Assembly (NCBI RefSeq): GCF_022844445.1
Contig: NZ_JALHLS010000003.1
Location: 1-64,000, forward strand
Length of the DNA stretch: 64,000 nt
Source of the DNA: Hyphomonas sp.
GTDB taxonomy: Bacteria; Pseudomonadota; Alphaproteobacteria; Caulobacterales; Hyphomonadaceae
Direction of reading: 5' to 3'
Numbering within the stretch: the stretch's first letter is position 1; each line of letters begins with the position of its first letter. The notes beneath the pieces are model-generated. The model saw only the letters and a program-made list of their open reading frames with translations. It made no database searches and was not told the origin of the DNA. Position numbers and translations under genes: made by a program. Positions 1-7,026 of this stretch are shown here, in pieces.

Positions 1-71
1 AAGCTGCCGCTCTTGTTGGGACGGGTTCAGGCGTCGGCTCCTGTCGATGGCGGTTTGGCGGAGCCGGTTGA

Positions 72-674
72 TTGATCAAGGCACTGGTTGGGTGGTTGCG
101 AGCGCTTTTCGGGCGACGTGAGCAGCAGAGTGGGGGAGAGGTTGTCTTGAGGCGGATACCGCACCTGATCGATTTCGAGACGCCATCTGACGAAGCGATC
201 TGCCTCCACGAGGCTGGTCATGCCTGCGCTGCCCTGGTGGTTGGCCTTATTCCCGAATTCATCGAGTTCGTTGACGATGATGGTTCGCAGGGACGCGCGC
301 GCAATCGCATGCCCGTGGGCGATCCCCAGCAGCGACGCTTGGTGGCCTGTGCCGCCTATGCTGTCGAGTACAATCTATTCATGGCACGGCGTCTGACGAA
401 CGCCGCGGGCGTTGTGATTGATGAGAGGACCTTCATCCATCTGGCCATCGGCAATAACGCCGCGCTCGATAAGATCAAATTCTTTGGCGAGGATCGCGAG
501 GGGGCCGACAAGACCTGGCCGGCGGATGACGATCGGGCCTTCATGACGGCTGGCCAGCAGCTCGCCGGAAGTCTCCCGATGGGTCTTGTGATCGATCTGG
601 CGGAATCGATGCTGAATGAGCGTCGCGTGGAACGCGCGAGACTCCTGGAGATCGCGGCGCCGTTCCTGAAATAG
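72..674 (+). CDS. M41-like HEAGH metalloprotein of a defence island, function unknown
   Basis: A 200-residue protein I cannot name beyond a zinc-peptidase signature. HEAGH lies at residues 46-50, followed by a hydrophobic helix. Downstream, a short segment with GNNAALD (Asp near 133) sits where FtsH-type M41 peptidases carry their third, acidic zinc ligand, so a stand-alone M41-like metallopeptidase fold is plausible; proteolytic activity is inference. There is no AAA+ domain and no membrane segment apart from a weakly hydrophobic N-terminus. The start is TTG at 72, supported by GGAG at 60-63 with an 8-base spacer. It is the first gene of the island and is followed by a promoter/operator and the AbiE pair, so it is probably a separate transcript. 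A small hairpin (672-689, stem TAGCCG) overlaps its stop codon. Confidence 0.7.
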   Translation: MIKALVGWLRALFGRREQQSGGEVVLRRIPHLIDFETPSDEAICLHEAGHACAALVVGLIPEFIEFVDDDGSQGRARNRMPVGDPQQRRLVACAAYAVEYNLFMARRLTNAAGVVIDERTFIHLAIGNNAALDKIKFFGEDREGADKTWPADDDRAFMTAGQQLAGSLPMGLVIDLAESMLNERRVERARLLEIAAPFLK

Positions 675-744
675 CCGAGCGTGCGGCTAGCATCCCAGTA
701 GTCGCGGGCAGTCCTCCGTTTTCGAGCAGCCTTAAGCCGCCTCC

Positions 745-780
745 TTGAAAAGTGTCAGAAAACCGTATATGTTTCTGACA
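745..780 (+). promoter_or_regulatory. Promoter and inverted-repeat operator of the AbiE operon
   Basis: A perfect 9-bp inverted repeat, TGTCAGAAA (753-761) and TTTCTGACA (772-780), is separated by 10 bp. It overlaps a plausible promoter: TTGAAA at 745-750 and TATGTT at 768-773, spaced 17 bp. The antitoxin ATG follows 11 bases after the repeat with an AGGAGA ribosome-binding site between them. AbiEi antitoxins characterised in other bacteria bind inverted repeats in their own promoter, so autorepression through this palindrome is a reasonable inference. Confidence 0.65.
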
Positions 781-791
781 GGAGAACGGCT

Positions 792-1385
792 ATGCAACGC
801 TTGACCGAAGAGATTCTAGCGCACGCGAAAGGGCTGCCTGAGGGTACGCCGGTCGCGGCTAAAAGCTTGCTCCACCTCGGCAGCCGCGCCGCGGTGGACC
901 AGACTTTGTCGCGCCTCACCGAGAGAGGCCAACTGATCCGGGCCGGACGCGGCGTCTATCTCCTCCCGATTACGAGCCGGTTCGGCACGCGATCTCCCTC
1001 CGTGGAACAGGCCGTCGAGGCTCTGGCCAACCAGCGGGGAGAGACGATCGTCCCGAGCGGCGCCGCTGCGGCCAACACGTTGGGCCTCACGACCCAGGTG
1101 CCGATCCGGTCGGTCTATCTGACTTCCGGGCGCACCCGGAAGATGAACCTCGGCAAGCAGGTCGTCGAGCTTCGCCACGCGCCGCGTTGGCAACTCGCCA
1201 TGGCGCATCGACCCGCTGGCGAGGCGGTACGGGCGCTGGCGTGGCTTGGACCGGAGAAGGCGGAGGCCGCGCTCCAGACCTTGAAGCGGAAACTCCCCCC
1301 AGGCGCTTTCAGCGAACTGGTCGCGGTCGCGCCGCAGCTTCCGACCTGGCTCGCCCGCAGCGTAGGAAAAGCCGCGCATGGCTGA
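792..1385 (+). CDS. abiEi: AbiEi-type antitoxin (DUF6088-like), winged-helix transcriptional repressor
   Basis: A 197-residue protein with an N-terminal winged helix-turn-helix at about residues 20-60 (ending in the AGRGVYLLP wing) and a C-terminal domain typical of AbiEi/DUF6088 antitoxins, including a GAAAANTLGLTTQ segment and a conserved YLTSGRTRK strand. In the AbiE type IV system this protein neutralises the nucleotidyltransferase toxin indirectly and represses its own operon. ATG 792 is preceded by AGGAGA at a good distance and by the palindrome at 753-780. The stop overlaps the start of the toxin gene by 8 bases, so translation is coupled. Family assignment is by sequence pattern; the pairing with an AbiEii gene makes it firm. 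Confidence 0.85.
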   Translation: MQRLTEEILAHAKGLPEGTPVAAKSLLHLGSRAAVDQTLSRLTERGQLIRAGRGVYLLPITSRFGTRSPSVEQAVEALANQRGETIVPSGAAAANTLGLTTQVPIRSVYLTSGRTRKMNLGKQVVELRHAPRWQLAMAHRPAGEAVRALAWLGPEKAEAALQTLKRKLPPGAFSELVAVAPQLPTWLARSVGKAAHG

Positions 1386-2406
1386 TCCTTTTCTCCACCT
1401 TCCGGTCAACGATCGCCGCGACGCGCTCGGCGTCGCGGCCGACCGATCGGGTCGGCCGGCGCACCTCCTGGAAAAGGACGTATGGGTGGTTTGGGCGCTC
1501 GCCACCCTTTACGGCTCGGCGCTCGGCGAACATCTCGTGTTCAAGGGCGGCACGTCGCTGTCCAAGGCCTATCAGGTCATCCGGCGCTTCTCGGAGGACG
1601 TCGATCTGACCTACGACATCCGAGCGATTGCCCCAGATCTGGTCGGCGAGAATGGCGAAGCGCTGCCGAAAACCCGCAGCGAGGAAAAGCGCTGGTCCAG
1701 TGAGGTGCGCAAGCGCCTGCCCGAGTGGGTCGAAGGAAGTGTTCAGCCGATCATAGCGGCGGCGCTCGCGGCTGAAGGTTTGACGGCCGCGATCCGCGTC
1801 GAAGGCGAGAAGCTGTTCATCGATTATGAGGCCGTGACGGCCGGCTCAGGCTATGTGGCGCCGAGCGTGATGCTCGAATTCGGCGCACGATCGACGGGCG
1901 AGCCCGCTAGCCCGCGCGACATCGCCTGCGATGCGTCTGGCCTGATCGAGGGCGTGACCTTTCCCACGGCGCGTCCCCGCGTCATGCACGCGGAGCGAAC
2001 CTTCTGGGAGAAGGCGACCGCCATCCATGTCTTCTGCCTGCAGGAGCGGCTGCGCGGGGATCGCTATGCTCGTCACTGGCATGATGTTGCACGGCTGGAC
2101 GAAGCCGGTTTCGCGGCGTCCGCCTTCTCCGATCGCGAGCTGGCGAACGCAGTAGCGCGCCACAAGGCGATGTTCTTCGCCGAGAAAGCGTCCGATCGCA
2201 CGCCCATTAATTACGCGGCGGCTGTCAACGGCGGTCTGCGGCTCGTGCCCGCCGGCGTCGGTCTGAAGGCGCTGGAAGAGGACTACGCCAGTATGGTCGA
2301 CGATGGGCTTCTCCTGGAAGACGCCGAGCCTTTCGACACGCTGATGGCGCGGTGCGCCGACATCACCACGCGTGCGAACAATGCGGCTGCAAAAGAAATG
2401 ACTTAG
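1378..2406 (+). CDS. abiEii: AbiEii toxin, nucleotidyltransferase
   Basis: A 342-residue member of the AbiEii/AbiGii toxin family (DUF1814, polymerase-beta-type nucleotidyltransferase). The signature KGGTSLSKAY is at about residues 55-64 and the catalytic acidic motif DVD at 74-76 (SEDVDLTYD). Known family members transfer nucleotides to RNA substrates and arrest growth on phage infection; the exact substrate here cannot be read from sequence. The C-terminus contains a conserved EPFDTLMARCADI block, which is the part that reappears as a relic after hamB (see 6774-6863). The gene overlaps the antitoxin by 8 bases (ATGGCTGA) and lies 43 bases before hamA. Size and motifs are complete, so it is likely functional. 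Confidence 0.85.
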   Translation: MADPFLHLPVNDRRDALGVAADRSGRPAHLLEKDVWVVWALATLYGSALGEHLVFKGGTSLSKAYQVIRRFSEDVDLTYDIRAIAPDLVGENGEALPKTRSEEKRWSSEVRKRLPEWVEGSVQPIIAAALAAEGLTAAIRVEGEKLFIDYEAVTAGSGYVAPSVMLEFGARSTGEPASPRDIACDASGLIEGVTFPTARPRVMHAERTFWEKATAIHVFCLQERLRGDRYARHWHDVARLDEAGFAASAFSDRELANAVARHKAMFFAEKASDRTPINYAAAVNGGLRLVPAGVGLKALEEDYASMVDDGLLLEDAEPFDTLMARCADITTRANNAAAKEMT

Positions 2407-2449
2407 GGGTCGTGTTTGTGGAATTGAGCGGAGGCGCAGAGATCACCGA

Positions 2450-3271
2450 GTGATCAAACTGCACAGCGCGATGGCAAGGGGGGAATGCGTGGGACTGTAC
2501 GAGAGATGGTGCGACGCCACCAAAGAAAAGGACAAGCGGAGGCATTACTGGACCTATGTCGAGAAGGATGAGGGCCGCGATGAGATTCGCGATGACCTCG
2601 CCGAGACTGTCCGCTCGCACTACGATCGACTTGAACGCATCGCCGAAGACGTCGAGCGGCTCGGATACAAAGTCGCCGCCAGTATCCTCAGCGAGGCGAT
2701 GCCCCAAACTCCGAAAGGCCGTTCCGGCGATCTCGGCGAAATTCTCGCGACCGAGCTGGTCGAGGAAGAGATCGGCCTGCGCGTCCCGGTGCGCCGCCTC
2801 CGCTACAAGGACGGCCGCAACATGGCCATGCGCGGCGACGACTTCATCGGCGCCGGATACGATGGGGCTGGCGAGAAGCTTTGGCTCCTGAAAGGCGAAG
2901 CCAAGAGCAATAAGGTGCTCGGCAAAGCCACGGTCACGAGCGCGCGTAAGGTGCTCAACCGCGACAACGGCCGCTGCACGCCCGACTCCCTGCTGTTCGT
3001 CGCCAACCGCCTGCTGGAGAGCAACGACACGGACGACAACGCGCTGGGCCGCAGCCTCCGTGACGAGGTAGGCCTGAAGTCCCTTCGCGCCGATCGCATC
3101 GACCACATGCTCTTCACCGTATCGGGCAACGGTCCCCACGCCTCGCTGAAGGGTGATCTCGACGCCACAGGAACCAACCGGGACCAATACGTCGTGAACA
3201 TCCACGTCGAAGATCACCAGGACTTCATCGCGGCCACGTATCAGGAGGCGGAAGACCTTGGAGACGATTGA
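2450..3271 (+). CDS. hamA: Hachiman nuclease subunit HamA (DUF1837)
   Basis: A 273-residue protein matching HamA of the Hachiman anti-phage system. A PD-(D/E)XK nuclease core is visible: Glu97 in GDLGEILATE, Asp130-Asp131 in MRGDDFIGAG, and Glu150-x-Lys152 in KGEAKS. In characterised Hachiman systems HamA is held inactive by the helicase HamB and degrades DNA when HamB senses DNA damage or invasion. The adjacent hamB overlaps it by 14 bases. The start is uncertain: GTG 2450 gives the longest frame but its only Shine-Dalgarno (GGAGG 2430-2434) is 15 bases away. GTG 2489 has AAGGGGGG with a 5-base spacer and would give a 260-residue protein with all catalytic residues intact. Confidence 0.85.
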   Translation: MIKLHSAMARGECVGLYERWCDATKEKDKRRHYWTYVEKDEGRDEIRDDLAETVRSHYDRLERIAEDVERLGYKVAASILSEAMPQTPKGRSGDLGEILATELVEEEIGLRVPVRRLRYKDGRNMAMRGDDFIGAGYDGAGEKLWLLKGEAKSNKVLGKATVTSARKVLNRDNGRCTPDSLLFVANRLLESNDTDDNALGRSLRDEVGLKSLRADRIDHMLFTVSGNGPHASLKGDLDATGTNRDQYVVNIHVEDHQDFIAATYQEAEDLGDD

Positions 3272-6200
3272 CGAGCTAACGGTATTCTTGGCGACCGCGA
3301 CCGCCGACGGCATCCTTGGGCGCCTGCTCTATCGTGGTGCCGCCTGGTCGCTGATGCGCGAGGAAGGCGTGTTGCCGTCGAATGCACCGCCCCTCGGCGC
3401 GACGATCGAAACCGATCTTGCCGAACACGGCTTCGCCCTACTTCGAGGCGCGATGGCCCTGCGTGCCCTGGCTAGCGCTTCGGAGCTGACCAGCAAGGCG
3501 TTCGAGCGCGCGGCCAATGCGTTCGAAGCCCTGGTGCGCAACGGCGACCCGGAGGCACCGGATCGCGGCTTCCGTCGCATGATCGCCGCCGCCGCCTACC
3601 ATCTGGCCGGCTTTTCGGCGGTTGCCTATTCGCTCTTCAACGAGACGGCAGACGACCTCAACGCCTCGCCGGGTGAAACAGCGATCCGACACCTCATCCT
3701 GCGCGATCTCGGGCAACTACGTGGCTTCGTTCGCGAATGGCTGGACGACGATGTCCATGGCGATGAGCAGATCGCCGAGGCGCTACGAGGGGAAGAGCCT
3801 GATATCGACGAGGTGCTGTCGACTATCCTCAACACGACGATTTGCCGAGCGCTGGCGTATTTTGACTTCGCGCTCGAGACAGGTGAACCCGAGCCGATCG
3901 AGACCGCACGGACGCTGCTCGCCACGGCGGTCAGTCTGGCGGACAATGCGGAGAATGTGCCGCTGTGGTGGATTTCGAACCTCTGCCGCCACCTGATCGA
4001 CGACCTCTGGCAGCATTCGCTGCATCAGACCCTGCCGACCGAGCCGCCTGAGGGGACAGAAGAGAAATACCCCGATCTGCGGCGCCTGTTCATCTCGTCG
4101 CTCTATGCCCGCAAGACCTCCGAGGTGGAGCTATGGCCATCGCAGCGCGAAGCGGCCCGGCGTTCCACCGATGTTACCGACGATCTGGTCGTGGCCTTGC
4201 CTACCAGCGCCGGTAAGACGCGGGTGGCTGAGATCGCCGCATTGATGACCCTGTCATCGGCGCGCCGGGTGTTGATCGTCACGCCATTGCGCGCCTTGTC
4301 CGCCCAGACCGAGCGATCCTTCAGAAAGACTTTCGCGCCGCTCGGTTTCAGCGTCTCCTCGCTTTATGGCGCCAGCGGCCTTTCGGCTGGCGATGAAGAC
4401 GCTTTGCGCACCCGCGAGATCATCATCGCGACGCCCGAGAAGCTCGACTTCGCGTTGAGAAGCGACTCGTCGGTGATTGATGATGTCGGCCTGATCGTCC
4501 TCGACGAAGGCCACATGATCGGCCCGAGCGAGCGCGAAATCCGCTACGAGACGTTGGTGCAGCGTCTGCTTCGGCGCGCGGATGCGGACGAACGCAGGAT
4601 TGTCTGTCTCTCCGCAATCCTGCCCAGCGGCGACGAGTTGGACGATCTCACCGCATGGATTCGCTCGGACGAACCGGGCGAGCCGGTGCGTTCCGACTGG
4701 CGCCCCACGCGACAGCGGTTCGGCGCACTCACCTGGCGGGGTAAGGACGGGCTGCTCCGGCTCGACCTCGACGATGATGGTCCCTTTCTTGACAAGTTCG
4801 TTGTCGAGAAAGCGGCGCTCGGGAAAGAGAAGAAGCCCTATCCGCGCAAGAACTCGCACCTCGCCTTGTTCGCGGCGTGGGAGTTCGCAAGCCAGGGCAA
4901 GCGGACCCTCATCTTCTCTACCCAGGCCAATTGGGTCGAGAGCTACGGCAAACAAGTCGTGGACCTCTGCAAGCGTGGCTATCTGGACTCGCTGCTGGAA
5001 GACGAAGCGTCGATCGCGCGTGCCTTGGAGGTGGGCAAGGAATGGTTGGGCGAGGACCATCCCGCCGTCGCCTGCTTGAAAGCAGGCGTCGCCATCCATC
5101 ATGGCCGGCTGCCGAGCCCGTTCCTGCGTGAGCTGGAAGCCCTCCTGTCCGAGGGGGTCCTAAAAGTCATCGTCGCGTCGCCGACCTTGTCGCAAGGCCT
5201 CAACCTCAACGCCGCCGTCTTGTTGGTGCCAGCGTTGTATCGGGCGTCCGAGAAGATCAAAGGCGAGGAGTTCGCGAACGTCGCTGGCCGCGCCGGGCGC
5301 GCCTTTGTGGACGTCGAAGGTCTCATCGTCCACGTCATGTTCGATAAGATCGATTGGCGAAAGAGGGAATGGCGAAAGCTGGTTGCCTCCGCCAAAGCCC
5401 GCACACTGAAAAGCGGCCTCATCCAGATCGTCGCCGAGATCCTTGAACGCCTATCCCGCGAAGGTGTCCTAGATCGCGATGATGCGTGGGAATATCTCGC
5501 CAATTCCCGCGAAGCTTGGAGATCGCCCGAGGAGGAGGCCGCAGTCGCCGAGCGCTTGGCTGCCGGCGCGGAATACGACGCTGATAGCGACGACGATGAA
5601 GAGGGCGGCGATGATGATGAGGAGACCATCGACGAGGAGCCGCTTTCGCAAATCGTTGAACGCCTCGATGCGACCGTATTCGGTCTGATTGAAGCGCTCG
5701 ATGCTGACCGCGCCGACCTGCCGCAGCTCTTGGACGAGGCGCTCAAAGGATCGCTCTGGGCCCGCCAAATCGCCCGCGAAGGCGAGGACGTCGGACCGCT
5801 GCACAAGAAGGTGTTCGAGGCACGCGCCGATCTCATTTGGAAGACTACGACGGCCCAGGCGCGGCGCGGACATTTCGCGATGGGCGTTGGGCTTGAGGCT
5901 GGCCTCACGATAGACGCCATGGCCGACGAACTGGCCGAACTCCTCGACCAGGCTGATGAGGCGGCGCTGAGCGGCGACGTGGACGTACTTGCCGACACCC
6001 TCGGCGGTCTCGGGGAGCGCCTACTATTTATGCGGCCCTTCATCCCCGACAAGGCCAACTCGCTGCCGGCGAATTGGAAGGCGATTCTGCGCAGTTGGAT
6101 ATCAGGCGAGGATGTCGCGAAGATCGGTCCGCAAAACATGCGGGCCGTCGAAGAGGCCTTCACCTATCGCCTGGTCTGGGCGCTGGAAGCTGTCCGTACC

Positions 6201-6761
6201 CGTCGCATGTCCCTTGGTTGGTCACCGGAGACGGTGGCGGGCGGCGCCGCAGCGGCGGTCGAAACCGGCGTCCCGCAATTCATGATGTCCATGCTGATAC
6301 GCGCGGGCCTTCCTTCGCGACGGGCGGCTATGGCGGCGATCGAGGATGCCAAGCCTGTCTTCGTCACGCCCGCCGAGATGCGCGCCTGGCTCGAATCCGA
6401 CGAGATCACGGCCTACACGGACGCCAGCGACTGGCCTACACCCGACACTGCGGCGCTATGGGCTCGCTTCCGTACCGAAGCTCTCAGCGGCGGTATCCAG
6501 AAATGGTCGGTCGAACACTACAAGCGCCTGCTCGACATCGCCGTCGCCCCGCCTGCCGGACTCTACCGGATCGTCACCGACGAGGGTGACGGGCGGACTT
6601 GGCTGGCGACGCCGGACTATCAGCGGGTCGCCGCATTCAAGAAGCCAGCCGTCGATCCCAAGCCCAGCCTCTTCTCGGGACGATTGTCGGGTAATACGAG
6701 GCTAGTGGAAGCCCTGCGCGTCGGCCGCGGGAAACTGCGCTGGCCGCAGGCCGATGCGTAA
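3258..6761 (+). CDS. hamB: Hachiman helicase subunit HamB, Ski2-like superfamily 2 helicase
   Basis: An 1167-residue superfamily 2 helicase, the sensor partner of HamA. Residues 1 to about 290 are an alpha-helical region unique to the family. Motif I TSAGKT has Lys320, motif II is DEGH at 416-419 (Ski2/Hel308 style), motif V is SPTLSQGLNL and motif VI is GRAGRA near 677-682. An unusually acidic stretch of Asp/Glu follows at about 770-795, then a long helical C-terminal part. The start is TTG 3258, inside hamA, with AGGAGG at 3243-3248 upstream; the 14-base overlap implies translational coupling and fixed stoichiometry. Known Hachiman complexes translocate on DNA and release HamA nuclease on sensing damage; that role is assumed here by homology. 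Confidence 0.85.
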   Translation: METIDELTVFLATATADGILGRLLYRGAAWSLMREEGVLPSNAPPLGATIETDLAEHGFALLRGAMALRALASASELTSKAFERAANAFEALVRNGDPEAPDRGFRRMIAAAAYHLAGFSAVAYSLFNETADDLNASPGETAIRHLILRDLGQLRGFVREWLDDDVHGDEQIAEALRGEEPDIDEVLSTILNTTICRALAYFDFALETGEPEPIETARTLLATAVSLADNAENVPLWWISNLCRHLIDDLWQHSLHQTLPTEPPEGTEEKYPDLRRLFISSLYARKTSEVELWPSQREAARRSTDVTDDLVVALPTSAGKTRVAEIAALMTLSSARRVLIVTPLRALSAQTERSFRKTFAPLGFSVSSLYGASGLSAGDEDALRTREIIIATPEKLDFALRSDSSVIDDVGLIVLDEGHMIGPSEREIRYETLVQRLLRRADADERRIVCLSAILPSGDELDDLTAWIRSDEPGEPVRSDWRPTRQRFGALTWRGKDGLLRLDLDDDGPFLDKFVVEKAALGKEKKPYPRKNSHLALFAAWEFASQGKRTLIFSTQANWVESYGKQVVDLCKRGYLDSLLEDEASIARALEVGKEWLGEDHPAVACLKAGVAIHHGRLPSPFLRELEALLSEGVLKVIVASPTLSQGLNLNAAVLLVPALYRASEKIKGEEFANVAGRAGRAFVDVEGLIVHVMFDKIDWRKREWRKLVASAKARTLKSGLIQIVAEILERLSREGVLDRDDAWEYLANSREAWRSPEEEAAVAERLAAGAEYDADSDDDEEGGDDDEETIDEEPLSQIVERLDATVFGLIEALDADRADLPQLLDEALKGSLWARQIAREGEDVGPLHKKVFEARADLIWKTTTAQARRGHFAMGVGLEAGLTIDAMADELAELLDQADEAALSGDVDVLADTLGGLGERLLFMRPFIPDKANSLPANWKAILRSWISGEDVAKIGPQNMRAVEEAFTYRLVWALEAVRTRRMSLGWSPETVAGGAAAAVETGVPQFMMSMLIRAGLPSRRAAMAAIEDAKPVFVTPAEMRAWLESDEITAYTDASDWPTPDTAALWARFRTEALSGGIQKWSVEHYKRLLDIAVAPPAGLYRIVTDEGDGRTWLATPDYQRVAAFKKPAVDPKPSLFSGRLSGNTRLVEALRVGRGKLRWPQADA

Positions 6762-6773
6762 AGGGGACAGGCC

Positions 6774-6863
6774 GTGGCTCCGCATGAAGATGTCGAACCT
6801 TTCGCGGCGCTTATGACGCGCTGTGCCGACATAGCTGAGCGCGCCAATAGCGCCTGTAAATAA
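6774..6863 (+). pseudogene. Relic of a second abiEii gene, last ~30 codons only
   Basis: After the hamB stop an open stretch ending in TAA at 6861-6863 translates to ...HEDVEPFAALMTRCADI followed by AERANSACK. This matches the C-terminus of the AbiEii toxin at 1378-2406 (EDAEPFDTLMARCADI...RANNAAAK) with 17 identities over about 29 residues, and roughly 70% at the DNA level by eye. There is no start codon with a ribosome-binding site and no upstream homology. It is not a copy of the local gene but a diverged homologue, so it probably descends from an older AbiE pair that stood next to the downstream system. It means hamAB is flanked by two abiEii 3' ends. Confidence 0.6.
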
Positions 6864-6888
6864 CGAAAGAAAAATGGGAGGGGGAAGT

Positions 6889-7026
6889 GTGGATATTGTA
6901 CAGATAAAGATCAGAAACATCGCCGACTCCTTGAAGATGGACGTGCGGTGGGGCAACGGTAGCGCATTGCTAGAGAACGTGAATTACCGAACAATGATGA
7001 CGGGGGGCGGCAATGCGGGCGTTTGA
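6889..7026 (+). CDS. Small ORF (45 codons) coupled to the giant DUF1998 helicase
   Basis: A GTG at 6889 follows a strong GGGAGGGGGA ribosome-binding sequence and opens 45 codons ending at TGA 7024-7026, overlapping the start of the giant helicase gene (7013) by 14 bases. An in-frame ATG at 6874 would add five residues but has no Shine-Dalgarno. The peptide begins [19 protein letters not shown] and ends TGGGNAGV; I recognise no domain. It could be a small accessory subunit, a leader peptide that couples translation into the helicase gene, or the tail of a lost gene. The same 14-base overlap occurs at hamA/hamB and at the methylase/ATPase junction. Confidence 0.4.
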   Translation: MDIVQIKIRNIADSLKMDVRWGNGSALLENVNYRTMMTGGGNAGV

